A DNA stretch of 57,625 bases from Dietzia cinnamea NBRC 102147 (GTDB taxonomy: Bacteria > Actinomycetota > Actinomycetes > Mycobacteriales > Mycobacteriaceae): NCBI RefSeq assembly GCF_001571065.1, contig NZ_BCSW01000019.1:1-57625 (forward strand). The letters are read 5' to 3'. The notes under the pieces were generated by a model. That model had not been told where the DNA came from. It did not search any database and worked only from the letters and a program-made list of their open reading frames with translations. Shown here one piece after another: positions 8,887 to 17,203 of the stretch; position 1 is the first letter of the stretch; every line of letters begins with the position of its first letter. The position numbers and the translations under genes were made by a program.

Positions 8887-9663
8887 CTAGTGGGAATGCG
8901 TGTAAACGGTGCCGTCGGCGGCCACGTGCGAGTGGGCGTACCCGTGGCCGTCCTCGGCGTCGAGGGCGACGTCGATACCGTCGTCGCCGTGGTCGAGCCG
9001 GTGCACGGCCTCGCGGACGCGGGTGTCGACCACGCTGCGCAGCACGGCCGGGCCGAACAGGTACTCGCCCTCACCGGGCAGGTCGAGTCCGGTGACCGGC
9101 GCGGGGGCGAGGGTTGCCGAGACCAACGCCGGCCGCCCGCCACCGAGGGCACGGACGCGCTCGAGTCCCTCGGCGAGGTCGGGGTCGGGTTCGTCGCCGC
9201 CCCGGAACGCCACCTCGACCAGGCCGGGCTGCCCGTACTGCCGCGCGAGCCGGGCGAGGCGGTACAGCTCGGCGTCGGCGAACGGGTCGATCGCGCGGCT
9301 CACCACGAGCGCCGAGCACACCGCGCCGTGCTTCCGGATCACCGCGCGCAGTCGGGTGATGAGCATGGTCGCGTCGCCGAGCGGAGCGGCCAGCGCCACG
9401 CTGCCCGGGGCGAGCCGCGCGCGGACGTCGCGCAACGTCCGGGAGCAGTCGGCGATCATCGCGGGCGCGCGGCCGAACGTCATGGGGACGACGACGACAA
9501 CACCCGCACCCTGCCCCGCCTGGGCTTCCACCAGGTCGGCCAGGTCGCGGCCCGGCCGTGCTGCGGGGATGCCCAGGTCCGGCATCTGCTCGGACTCCGG
9601 GCCCAGCGCCAGCACGATCCGCGCGGTGGCCGGGTCGGTGTGCCCGTGTGCGTGGCCGGTCAC
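8887..9663 (-). CDS. CbiX-like (sirohydrochlorin chelatase-related) His-rich protein in the urease operon
   Basis: 258 residues from a GTG that overlaps the ureA stop (GTGA). The body resembles the two-lobed CbiX/sirohydrochlorin-chelatase fold, with [18 protein letters not shown] and later [20 protein letters not shown], but the usual metal-binding His after the first strand-loop is not apparent. Both ends are His-rich: HAHGH near residues 4-8, and several His in the last 20 residues, ending HSH. That C-terminal pattern recalls the tail of UreE, which this locus lacks. A nickel carrier or store for urease is plausible but unproven. Family assignment is from remembered motifs only. Confidence 0.6.
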   Translation of the reverse strand: MTGHAHGHTDPATARIVLALGPESEQMPDLGIPAARPGRDLADLVEAQAGQGAGVVVVVPMTFGRAPAMIADCSRTLRDVRARLAPGSVALAAPLGDATMLITRLRAVIRKHGAVCSALVVSRAIDPFADAELYRLARLARQYGQPGLVEVAFRGGDEPDPDLAEGLERVRALGGGRPALVSATLAPAPVTGLDLPGEGEYLFGPAVLRSVVDTRVREAVHRLDHGDDGIDVALDAEDGHGYAHSHVAADGTVYTHSH

Positions 9664-9980
9664 GCGCTCTGCTCCACCGGCCCGATGGGATCGTGCACGG
9701 TGACGAGCTTGGTGCCGTCGGGGAACGTGGCTTCCACCTGGATCATCGCCAGTCGCTCGACCACGCCGTCCATCACCTGGCCGGAGTCCAGCACCTGGCG
9801 GCCCAGGTTCATGCACTCGGCGACCGTGCGGCCGTCGCGGGCGTGCTCGACGATCTCCCACGAGATGAGCGCGGTGGCCTCGGGGACGTTGAGCAGCACC
9901 CCGCGCTCGAGCCTGCGGCGCGCGACCTCGGCCGCGGTGAACAGGGTGAGCTTGTCCAGTTCGCGGGGGGTGAGCTTCAT
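9660..9980 (-). CDS. ureA: Urease gamma subunit UreA
   Basis: Small structural subunit of urease, 106 residues, normal length. Typical start [23 protein letters not shown] and family segments [21 protein letters not shown] and [19 protein letters not shown]. First gene of the urease locus. The stop overlaps the GTG of the CbiX-like gene. A GlnR-like promoter (10036-10067) lies about 55-90 bases upstream, predicting a 5' leader near 50 nt. Confidence 0.96.
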   Translation of the reverse strand: MKLTPRELDKLTLFTAAEVARRRLERGVLLNVPEATALISWEIVEHARDGRTVAECMNLGRQVLDSGQVMDGVVERLAMIQVEATFPDGTKLVTVHDPIGPVEQSA

Positions 9981-10035
9981 CCTCGGGTCCTCTCGTGCTC
10001 GGGCGGCGACGCAGCGTGCGCGTCGACGCTTCTGA

Positions 10036-10067
10036 ACGCTAGCGACGTTGTGTGTCGGCAGTGTTAC
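10036..10067 (-). promoter_or_regulatory. GlnR-like box and -10 of ureA
   Basis: Minus strand: GTAAC-actgcc-GACAC (10052-10067), ten bases, TAGCGT (10036-10041). The box sits where a -35 would be, as for an activator contacting RNA polymerase. The N6 spacer shares the bases ACTGCC with the ureG site. Confidence 0.7.
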
Positions 10068-10101
10068 TTACCTCCGGTCCGGCCCACCCTCGTGCCCTCC
10101 C

Positions 10102-11067
10102 TCAGACGCCGAGCGTCAGTGACGGGGTGAGGGATCGCGAACAGCACACATTGATCAGGGCGTTGGACTCCCTCTCCGCGGGCGACTGGACCTCGTCGCG
10201 GTGGTCGGGGATGCCGGCCAGGACCGGGGTCAGGCACGAGCCGCAGATCCCCTGTTCGCAGGCGAGCGACGTCTCCACGCCATCGCGGCGGAGCACCTCG
10301 GCGATCGTTTCGTCCGGGCCCACGGTGAGCTCCCGGCCGGTGGAGGACACCACCACGGTGAACGCCTCCCCGGCGGTCTCCACCGACTGCGCCCGCGCGA
10401 ACTGTTCGGTGTGCACCGCGTCCTTGGGCCACTCCATCGCGGCCGCACAGCCCGTCGCCGAGGCGATCATGCCCAGCGGTCCGCAGACGTAGAGCGCCAG
10501 GCCCGGGGCCGGGCGCGGGATCACCGTCTGGGCGTTGCCCCGGAACCCGTCACCGTGATCGCTGTAATGAAGGACCGTCCGGTCGCGCCACGGGCGGCTC
10601 TTCAGATGGCGACGCAGCGGCAGGCTCTCCGGCGTCCGCGAGTAGACGTGCATCTCGAAGGAGGCGCCCCGCCGGTGCAGCCTCTCCGCCATGGCCACCA
10701 TCGGGGTGATCCCGATGCCGCCGGCGATGAGGACGCTGTGCTCGGCCTCCGTATCGAGCCGGAAGGTGGTGCGGGGGTGCGAGATCGTCAGCCGGTCCCC
10801 CACGGCGAGGGCGTGGACGGCGACCGAGCCTCCCCGGCCGTCGATCTCGCGCAGCACGGCGACAAGGTAGCGGTCGGGTTCGTCACCTCGGCCGACCAGC
10901 GAGTACTGCCGGGTCAGCTCACCCAGGTGGAGGTCGATGTGCGCCCCGGCGTCGAACCCCGGCAGCCGCGTCCCGGGCGTGGCCGGGCGCAGTTCCACCA
11001 GGACGACGCGGTCGCCGTCGGCGGTGAGTGAACCGACGACGACGTCGAGGACTCCGGCGGCGCTCAC
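10102..11067 (-). CDS. Oxygenase reductase component (flavin plus plant-type 2Fe-2S, VanB/HpxE-like)
   Basis: 321-residue electron-transfer partner of the Rieske oxygenase. The N-terminal half is a ferredoxin-NADP reductase fold (RQYSLVGRGDEPDRY flavin-binding, GGIGITPMVAMAERL nucleotide-binding, YVCGPLGM). The C-terminal 2Fe-2S domain has CEQGICGSC and a fourth Cys in INVCCSRS. The GTG overlaps the oxygenase stop (GTGA), so subunits are co-translated. With the partner it resembles VanAB and HpxDE-type two-component systems. HpxDE oxidises hypoxanthine in Klebsiella, so a purine substrate is attractive here but not shown. Confidence 0.85.
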   Translation of the reverse strand: MSAAGVLDVVVGSLTADGDRVVLVELRPATPGTRLPGFDAGAHIDLHLGELTRQYSLVGRGDEPDRYLVAVLREIDGRGGSVAVHALAVGDRLTISHPRTTFRLDTEAEHSVLIAGGIGITPMVAMAERLHRRGASFEMHVYSRTPESLPLRRHLKSRPWRDRTVLHYSDHGDGFRGNAQTVIPRPAPGLALYVCGPLGMIASATGCAAAMEWPKDAVHTEQFARAQSVETAGEAFTVVVSSTGRELTVGPDETIAEVLRRDGVETSLACEQGICGSCLTPVLAGIPDHRDEVQSPAERESNALINVCCSRSLTPSLTLGV

Positions 11068-12170
11068 GCGGTGAAGAACTCGGACAGACCGGCGGCGCGC
11101 AGGGCCCGGCGGTAGGCGATCGAGGACCGGTCGGCGGGGATGTGTACCTCCAGTTTCGGGTCCAGAGGCAGGTTCTCGGGCTTCTGCTGTTCCACGATTC
11201 GGCGGTCCTCGTTGAAGACCTGCAGGTTGAAGTCGTACACCTCGGACAAGGGCTGGTCTAGGTCGAAGTTGCGGCACCGGGCGTCGAACAGCCGGGTCCG
11301 GGTGGCCGAGACCGGTGACGCGGCGTTCATGAGGCTGAGTCGGATGCCTTCGGGGAAGAACACCACCAGCGTCCCGGTGAACGGCACGTGCAATCGGTAG
11401 TGCCGGAGCCACAGGAAGTCGTCGGAGACCTCGAGGTCGGTCCCGGGCGGCAGGTTGGAGACCGTCGACCAGTACTCGGATTCGAACCCATCGGCGGTGG
11501 GCACCGGCGTGTACTCGGGAACCACCTGGTTTTCGGGGTCGGCGAACGTCTCGTGGTGGACAAATGCGAAGTGGCCCACGTCGAGGAAACCCTCGATTTG
11601 CCGGCCGGCGAACGCCTCGATGTCGATCCAGGGGCAGTTGATTTGCTGGAAGCCGGGCTCGTCCCAGTGCGGGACCGGCGGGATCGCGGGCTCGTCCCCG
11701 GGAGCCGCGGCCAGGCAGGTCCACACCAGGCCGTACCTCTCGACTGCGGCGTAGGAACGCAGGTGCATCCGGGCGGGGATCTTGTCTCCCGGGTGCGCGG
11801 GAATCGCGTTGCACTTCCCGCCCGAGCCGAACCTCAGTCCGTGGTAGGGGCACCGGATGCCCTCGCCGTCGCCCTGGTCCTCCCCCAGGCTCAGCTTGGT
11901 CCCACGGTGAGGGCAGATGTCATCGGCGACCACCACCTCGCCGCTCCCCTCGCCCCCCACGCGGTAGACCACCAGCGGAACGTCCAACAGGGTCGCCCCC
12001 AGCGGTCCCCCGGTGACCTCGACGGACCTGGCGACCGGGTACCAGTAGCGGGCCAGGATCTGCCAGTCATCAGGTGTGAACGTCAGCCCGCGGGGCAGCG
12101 GGAGCGGCTCCGGGACGGCGGTGGTCTCCGCGGGTGATGTCTCGGCGTGTGACAGCGTCGGCAGCGACAT
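11064..12170 (-). CDS. Rieske-type ring-hydroxylating oxygenase, VanA/HpxD/NdmA-like
   Basis: 368-residue oxygenase alpha component. The Rieske cluster ligands are C86-P-H88 and C107-P-Y-H110. The mononuclear iron site is D197-x2-H200-x4-H205 in LDVGHFAFVHHETF. Length and single-subunit form match demethylase/hydroxylase members such as VanA, NdmA and HpxD. It is divergent from an XRE-cupin regulator and sits beside purine-catabolic genes, so hydroxylation of a purine or N-demethylation of a methylxanthine are the leading guesses. A GlnR-like box lies about 125 bases upstream. Confidence 0.85.
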   Translation of the reverse strand: MSLPTLSHAETSPAETTAVPEPLPLPRGLTFTPDDWQILARYWYPVARSVEVTGGPLGATLLDVPLVVYRVGGEGSGEVVVADDICPHRGTKLSLGEDQGDGEGIRCPYHGLRFGSGGKCNAIPAHPGDKIPARMHLRSYAAVERYGLVWTCLAAAPGDEPAIPPVPHWDEPGFQQINCPWIDIEAFAGRQIEGFLDVGHFAFVHHETFADPENQVVPEYTPVPTADGFESEYWSTVSNLPPGTDLEVSDDFLWLRHYRLHVPFTGTLVVFFPEGIRLSLMNAASPVSATRTRLFDARCRNFDLDQPLSEVYDFNLQVFNEDRRIVEQQKPENLPLDPKLEVHIPADRSSIAYRRALRAAGLSEFFTA

Positions 12171-12279
12171 TGGTACTCCCTGTGATTTCGGGCGGGCAGG
12201 TGTCTAGGTCTCGTGACGACGCGCTCGTCCCGACGGCTCGTCCGCGTCACTGCCCTGATCGTAGGAAGCAATATGTATT

Positions 12280-12311
12280 AGTACGGATCTATCGCGTTAC
12301 GGCCGCGTTTC
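12280..12311 (-). promoter_or_regulatory. GlnR-like box between the Rieske oxygenase and XRE regulator
   Basis: Minus strand: GAAAC-gcggcc-GTAAC (12296-12311), ten bases, CGTACT (12280-12285). Intergenic region of a divergent pair. The -10 is mediocre. The box half-sites are good. Confidence 0.5.
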
Positions 12312-12351
12312 CACTCACAAGGTGACGGGCCCGCGCGGTTATGGTCGACCC

Positions 12352-12945
12352 GTGCCCCACTCCCACCGCCGCGCCGGACAGGCCCCGGTCGAGCCCCTCA
12401 TCAGCGCCTCCCTGGGCCGTGCGATCCGCGAGGCCCGCACTGGCAACAAACTCTCCATGCGCGCGCTCGCCGCCGCGGCCGAGATGAGCCAGCCCTTCCT
12501 CAGCCAGATCGAGGCCGGGCAGACGATGCCGTCCCTGGCGACGCTCTACCGGATCGCCAAGGTCCTCGAGATCTCGCCCGCCGAGTTATTACCGGCCGAA
12601 CCGGACCCGGCGCCGGTGCACCTTTCGCGCGCCGACGAGGCCACGTGGGTACCGATCAGCGAGAAGGAGAACGCCGGCACCACGCGCGTTGTGAACAAGG
12701 GGTTGGCGAACGTCCAGGAGTACCGAATCCTGCCGGGCCAGTACCTGGGCGACTGGTTCGAGTCCGACGGCGAGCTGAGCGTCTACGTCATCGAGGGCAC
12801 GATCTCGGTGGATCTCGACGGCATGGACCCGTTCGAACTGGGCCCCGGAGATGCGGTTACCCATCCGGGAGGACTGCGTAACCGCTGGTCCGTGGTCGGC
12901 GACGATCCGGTGCGCATCATCCTCGTTTACGCCGGCGACCGCTGA
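12352..12945 (+). CDS. XRE-family regulator with C-terminal cupin sensor
   Basis: About 197 residues from the GTG at 12352 (an in-frame GTG at 12322 would add ten). The helix-turn-helix (LGRAIREARTGNKLSMRALAAAAEMSQPFLSQIEAG) occupies roughly residues 18-55. A small-molecule-binding cupin (YRILPGQYLGDWFES to GPGDAVTHPGG) fills the C-terminal half. It is divergent from the Rieske pair and upstream of the 13070-19717 operon, so it probably controls both. A palindrome CTATCGGCGATAG at 13037-13049 is its candidate operator. Paralogous in layout to the regulator at 37560. Effector unknown. Confidence 0.85.
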   Translation: MPHSHRRAGQAPVEPLISASLGRAIREARTGNKLSMRALAAAAEMSQPFLSQIEAGQTMPSLATLYRIAKVLEISPAELLPAEPDPAPVHLSRADEATWVPISEKENAGTTRVVNKGLANVQEYRILPGQYLGDWFESDGELSVYVIEGTISVDLDGMDPFELGPGDAVTHPGGLRNRWSVVGDDPVRIILVYAGDR

Positions 12946-12986
12946 GGGCCACCTCGCACCGCTCCTTTAGCGCGCGCCCGCACGCC

Positions 12987-13049
12987 GCAACACCGCCGTA
13001 ACGTTATAGCCACAAGCAATAAATGATTGACTCCTACTATCGGCGATAG
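12987..13049 (+). promoter_or_regulatory. GlnR-like box and CTATCG palindrome upstream of amidohydrolase operon
   Basis: Plus strand: GCAAC-accgcc-GTAAC (12987-13002), ten bases, then CAAGCA, a poor -10. About 20 bases further lies CTATCG-G-CGATAG (13037-13049), a perfect 6-1-6 palindrome. It would sit just after the transcription start and is a repressor-operator candidate for the neighbouring XRE-cupin protein. Confidence 0.5.
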
Positions 13050-13069
13050 CCGACAGAAGAGAGTCAGAA

Positions 13070-14443
13070 ATGACCACCCAGCGCCTCCTCGTCCCCGACC
13101 TCATCGTCACGATGGACGACGACCTCACCATCCTCTCGGGCACCGCCGTGCTGGTCGAGAACGGGATGATCACCGCCCTCGGCGACCCCGACGACCTGGC
13201 GGCGGCCCACCCCGGAGCCGAGCGGGTCGACCTGCCCGACCGGCTGCTCATGCCCGGGCTGATCAACGCCCACCACCACTCGGGCATGCTTCGCGGCACC
13301 GCCGAACACCTGCCGGTCTGGGAGTGGCTGCGGCTGCACATCGACCCCATGCACCGGGTCCTGCGTCCCGAGGAAGCCGAGGCAGCGGCGTGGCTCTGCT
13401 ACGCGGAGGGCCTGCTCGCCGGCACCACCACCGTCGTCGACATGTGGCGGTACATGGACGGCGCCGCACGCGCGGCCTCCACGTTGGGAAACCGCGTGGT
13501 GACCGTCAACTACGTGGGTGAGCACCCCGACTTCGACTACTTCGACACCCTGGACGACAACGAGCGGATGCTCCGCGAGTGGACCGGCGCAGCAGGCGGA
13601 CGCATCATGCCGTGGGTCGGCCTCGAGCACCCCTTCTATGCCGACGCCGCGGGCCAGAAGCGCGCGATCGCGATGGCCAAGGACTACGACACCGGCCTCT
13701 ACACGCACTGCAGCGAGTCGGAGGTCGAGCTGGCGGACTTCCAGTCGCGGTACAGCGCCAGGCCGATGTTCGCGCTCGAGAAGCTGGGGTTCTTCGACGT
13801 CCCACGGGCGCTGATCGCCCACGCCGTGTGGCTGGACCAGTCCGAGATCGACCTCATCGCCGAGCGCGGGGTGGGCGTGTCCCACAACCCCGTGTCCAAC
13901 ATGAAGCTGGCGAGCGGGATGGCCCCCGTCGCCGACATGATCGCCGCCGGCGTCAACGTGGGGCTGGGCACAGACGGCGAGAAGGAGAACAACAACCTCG
14001 ACATGTTCGAGGAGATGAAGGTCGCCTCCCTCCTCGGCAAGCTCCGCACGATGGATGCCGCCGCCATGGACTCGTGGGAGGTCCTGCGCATGGCCACCCG
14101 GGGTGGCGCGGCCGCGATCGGCCGGGGCGACGAGCTGGGAGCCGTGGCGGTGGGCCGCGCGGCCGACCTCGTCGCCGTGCGGACCGACACCCCCCGGATG
14201 ACACCGCTGCTGCCCGACGGGTCCTACGCGAACCTGCACCACAACCTCGTCCACGCGGTCCGCGGATCCGACGTCGACCTGACCATGGTCGCGGGCGAGA
14301 TCGTGGTCCGTGACGGCCGGCTGGTCAACGCCGATCTCCCCGAGCTCATCGAGCGCGTGCGCTCCCTGGTCCCCGACCTGTTCGACCGCCGCTCGGCGTG
14401 GCTCGCCACCCAGCAGGACCCCGCGGGCCTGTTCCACGGCTGA
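13070..14443 (+). CDS. Metal-dependent amidohydrolase/deaminase (TRZ/ATZ, MtaD-like)
   Basis: 457 residues, amidohydrolase superfamily. All metal and catalytic motifs are present: NAHHH near residue 65, YTHCSESEVE, IAHAVWLDQ and GLGTDGEKEN. Members deaminate purine or adenosine-type rings (guanine, 8-oxoguanine, MTA/SAH) or hydrolyse triazines. First gene of a plus-strand set with an aldehyde dehydrogenase, a TPP enzyme pair, a GMC oxidase, OHCU decarboxylase and HIU hydrolase. The context makes deamination of a purine-derived ring likely. Exact substrate is open. Confidence 0.82.
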   Translation: MTTQRLLVPDLIVTMDDDLTILSGTAVLVENGMITALGDPDDLAAAHPGAERVDLPDRLLMPGLINAHHHSGMLRGTAEHLPVWEWLRLHIDPMHRVLRPEEAEAAAWLCYAEGLLAGTTTVVDMWRYMDGAARAASTLGNRVVTVNYVGEHPDFDYFDTLDDNERMLREWTGAAGGRIMPWVGLEHPFYADAAGQKRAIAMAKDYDTGLYTHCSESEVELADFQSRYSARPMFALEKLGFFDVPRALIAHAVWLDQSEIDLIAERGVGVSHNPVSNMKLASGMAPVADMIAAGVNVGLGTDGEKENNNLDMFEEMKVASLLGKLRTMDAAAMDSWEVLRMATRGGAAAIGRGDELGAVAVGRAADLVAVRTDTPRMTPLLPDGSYANLHHNLVHAVRGSDVDLTMVAGEIVVRDGRLVNADLPELIERVRSLVPDLFDRRSAWLATQQDPAGLFHG

Positions 14444-14481
14444 TCACCCCGCCACCCACCTCTACGGATACGAGACCCACC

Positions 14482-15993
14482 ATGACGATCGAGATCCCGA
14501 CCATCACCTACCTCGACCGCGTGGCCCGATTCCTGTCCGACGACCCCGGTCGCCTGCTCGTCGACGGCACCTGGCGCGAACCGGCCACCGGCCGTTCCCT
14601 GCCCACGGTCGACCCCGCGACCGGCGCCCACCTCGCCGACATCGCGTGCGCGGACGCGGCGGATGTCGACCGCGCCGTCACCGCCGCCCGCGCGGCGCTC
14701 GACGGGCCGTGGGCCACCATGACCCCGGCCGATCGCGGAGCCCTTCTCTGGCGCATCGCCGACCTGATGGAGGAGCACCTCGACGACCTCGCGGAACTCG
14801 AGACCCTGGATCAGGGCAAGAACCTGCGGACCTCCCGCTTCGGCGAGGTCCCGGCGGCGATCAACCAGTTCCGCTACTACTCGGGCTGGCCCACCCGGAT
14901 CCTCGGGCAGACCATCCCCACCTCCCTGGGCCGGACCCCGCCGGACAAGCAGGTCCTGGCCTACACCCGCCGCGAACCCGTCGGAGTGGTCGCCGCGATC
15001 GTCCCGTGGAACTCCCCCCTGATCATGGCCGCGATGAAGCTCGCCCCCGCGCTGGCGGCCGGCTGCACAATCGTGCTCAAGCCCGCGGAGAACACCTCGC
15101 TGACGGCCCTGTACCTGGGCCGGTTGCTCCTGGAGGCGGGCCTCCCGGACGGCGTGGTCAACATCGTCACCGGCCTGGGCGCCGAAACCGGTCAGGCCCT
15201 CGCGGAGCACCGCGGGGTCGACAAGATCGCGTTCACCGGGTCGACCGCCATCGGCAAGCAGCTCGTGGCCACGGCGTCGGCAGACCTCAAGCGGTGCACC
15301 CTCGAACTCGGGGGCAAGTCCCCCGCGCTGGTGCTGCCGGACGCCGACCTCGACGCCGCCGTCGAGGGCATCTCCCGGGGGATCTTCGACAACGGTGGGC
15401 AGGTCTGTGTGGCCAGCGCCCGCGTCTACGCCCACCGCAGCGTGTACCGGGACGTCGTCGACGGTATGGCCGCCTTCGGCAGCAGGCTCCGGCTGGGGCA
15501 CGGGCTCGATCCCGACGCCGACCTGGGGCCGCTGGTCAGCCGGACTCAGGCGCGTCGGGTCGCCTCGTTCATCGACGAGGGCCGCCGCGACGGTGTGACC
15601 GTGGCCGGCGGCGGCGGCGAACTCAGCGGACCCGCCGGCACCTTCTACTCCCCCACCGTGGTGACCGACGTGCGCGCCGACATGCCGCTGATGCGCGACG
15701 AGGTGTTCGGTCCCGTCGCCGTGGTGACGCCCTTCGACGACGTCGACGAGGTGATCGGCTGGGCCAATGACTCGCGGTACGGACTCGCGGCGAGCGTGTG
15801 GACCGAGGGCCTGAGCACAGCGCACCGCCTCGCCGCCCGGCTGCAGGCGGGAACCGTCTGGGTCAACTGCCACTCCTTCCTCGGCCCGGAGCTGCCCAAG
15901 GGCGGCCACAAGGAATCGGGATGGGGCTACGAGAACGGCGCGCAGGGGCTGGAGAACTACCTGGAGACCAAGACCGTCGTCGCGCTGGTCTGA
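14482..15993 (+). CDS. NAD(P)-dependent aldehyde dehydrogenase
   Basis: 503 residues, ALDH superfamily. Cofactor motif FTGSTAIGKQL, general-base Glu in LELGGKSP, catalytic Cys309 in NGGQVCVAS. The proton-relay region PWNSPL is intact (usual PWNFP). It lies 38 bases after the amidohydrolase and before the split TPP decarboxylase. A logical job is oxidising the aldehyde made by that decarboxylase. That is inference from order only. Confidence 0.9.
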   Translation: MTIEIPTITYLDRVARFLSDDPGRLLVDGTWREPATGRSLPTVDPATGAHLADIACADAADVDRAVTAARAALDGPWATMTPADRGALLWRIADLMEEHLDDLAELETLDQGKNLRTSRFGEVPAAINQFRYYSGWPTRILGQTIPTSLGRTPPDKQVLAYTRREPVGVVAAIVPWNSPLIMAAMKLAPALAAGCTIVLKPAENTSLTALYLGRLLLEAGLPDGVVNIVTGLGAETGQALAEHRGVDKIAFTGSTAIGKQLVATASADLKRCTLELGGKSPALVLPDADLDAAVEGISRGIFDNGGQVCVASARVYAHRSVYRDVVDGMAAFGSRLRLGHGLDPDADLGPLVSRTQARRVASFIDEGRRDGVTVAGGGGELSGPAGTFYSPTVVTDVRADMPLMRDEVFGPVAVVTPFDDVDEVIGWANDSRYGLAASVWTEGLSTAHRLAARLQAGTVWVNCHSFLGPELPKGGHKESGWGYENGAQGLENYLETKTVVALV

Positions 15994-16058
15994 CCGCACC
16001 CACCTCTCCGCCGACACCCACACAAGACACCCACGTACAGACCAGAAAGGACCACACC

Positions 16059-16559
16059 ATGCGCGCAGACGCCGTCGAGGCCGTGTTGAGCGGACTGAAG
16101 AAGGCCGGGGTGAGCATCGCCACCTACCTACCGGATTCCCTGCTCAAGGAGCTGTACCCCGCCCTGGACGCCGACCCCGACATCCGCACCATCCCGGTCA
16201 CCAACGAAGGGGAGGGCGCCGCCCTGGCCGGCGGCGTCTTCCTGTCCGGCAAGCGCGCGGTGCTGGTGATGGAGAACTCCGGCCTGCGCGCAGCGACCGA
16301 GCACCTGGCCCGCCTGGGCCTGGGCGCCGGGATCCCCGTGGTGATGATCATGAGCTACCGCGGCGAGATGGGCGAGAACAACTGGTGGGCCATCCCCCAC
16401 GGGATCACCATGGAACCCCTGCTCCAGGCCTTGCGTACCCCGTACACCATCGTACGCAGCGTCGAGGAGATCGAGACCGCCATCGTCCGGGCCTACGACA
16501 CCGCGTACGCGTCCTACCACCACACCGCGATCGTCCTCGCCGGCGACCTGGTCCGCTGA
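16059..16559 (+). CDS. TPP-dependent decarboxylase, alpha (PYR) subunit, ComD/sulfopyruvate-decarboxylase-like
   Basis: 166 residues carrying only the N-terminal (pyrimidine-binding) TPP domain: VSIATYLPDSLLKELYPAL, then NEGEGAALAGGVFLSGKRAVLVMENSGL, with the catalytic Glu in TNEGEG. Paired with the next gene for the pyrophosphate-binding domain, as in sulfopyruvate decarboxylase ComDE and split phosphonopyruvate decarboxylases. Substrate is probably a 2-oxo acid. Nothing else in the window suggests coenzyme M or phosphonate metabolism, so a ring-catabolism-derived oxo acid is more likely. Confidence 0.8.
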   Translation: MRADAVEAVLSGLKKAGVSIATYLPDSLLKELYPALDADPDIRTIPVTNEGEGAALAGGVFLSGKRAVLVMENSGLRAATEHLARLGLGAGIPVVMIMSYRGEMGENNWWAIPHGITMEPLLQALRTPYTIVRSVEEIETAIVRAYDTAYASYHHTAIVLAGDLVR

Positions 16560-16588
16560 GCCACCGAGAAACACGGAAAGGAACCACC

Positions 16589-17203
16589 ATGAGCTATTCC
16601 CGTTTCGAGGCCATGAAGCTCCTCGCGGCGCGCCTGCAGGACCAACTGGTCATCCTCTCCCTCGGTGGCGCCGTCGACGAGTGGTACAACGCGGCCCCCC
16701 ACATGCGCGAGGCGAGCCTGTTCCAGCAGCAGCTCGGCTGCGTCACGCCCGAGGCCCTCGGGTTGGCCGTCGGCCTGCCGGACCGGCAGATCGTCTCCCT
16801 CGACACCGACGGCGGGCTCCTGTTCAACCTGGGTGCCCTGGCCACCGTGGCCAACGAGCAGCCGGAGAACCTCTTCGTCGTCGTCTGGGACAACGAGCAG
16901 TACCAGTCCATCGGCGGGCCGGCCACCCACACCGCCGCCGGCCGCGTCGACCTCGCGGGCATCGCCCGCGGCGCCGGCATCACCCACGCCTACACCGCGC
17001 AGACGCTCGAGGAGTTCGACGCCCACTGCGCCGCGGGCCTGGCCGCCCGCGAGCCGTACCTGGTGGTGGCCAAGACCGACGGGATCCTCGAGCCCGGCAT
17101 CCGGCGCAAGCACTCCGACGGCCGCGAGGACAAGTACATCTTCGTCCGGCACGTGGAGGCCTCCGAGGGGATCTCCATCATGGGACCGAGCGAGCACAAC
17201 TGA
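16589..17203 (+). CDS. TPP-dependent decarboxylase, beta (PP) subunit, ComE-like
   Basis: 204 residues with the C-terminal TPP domain: SLDTDGGLLFNLGALATVANEQ with the G-D-G/N-type diphosphate motif (here D-T-D-G-G ... N), and VVWDNEQYQSIGG. Its own ribosome site GGAAAGGAACC precedes the ATG, 29 bases after the alpha subunit. The stop overlaps the GMC gene start (TGATG). Together with the alpha subunit it should form one active decarboxylase or carboligase. Confidence 0.8.
   Translation: MSYSRFEAMKLLAARLQDQLVILSLGGAVDEWYNAAPHMREASLFQQQLGCVTPEALGLAVGLPDRQIVSLDTDGGLLFNLGALATVANEQPENLFVVVWDNEQYQSIGGPATHTAAGRVDLAGIARGAGITHAYTAQTLEEFDAHCAAGLAAREPYLVVAKTDGILEPGIRRKHSDGREDKYIFVRHVEASEGISIMGPSEHN

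Noticed and set aside
13037-13049. CTATCGGCGATAG as an AmtR box
   Set aside because: The AmtR consensus has a six-base spacer between CTAT and ATAG. Here it is five, and no TetR-type AmtR gene is seen. A local XRE operator fits better.
16059-17203. Sulfopyruvate decarboxylase for coenzyme M synthesis
   Set aside because: The fold and split match ComDE, but no other coenzyme M gene is present and the neighbours are urate-pathway enzymes. Kept only as a family name.
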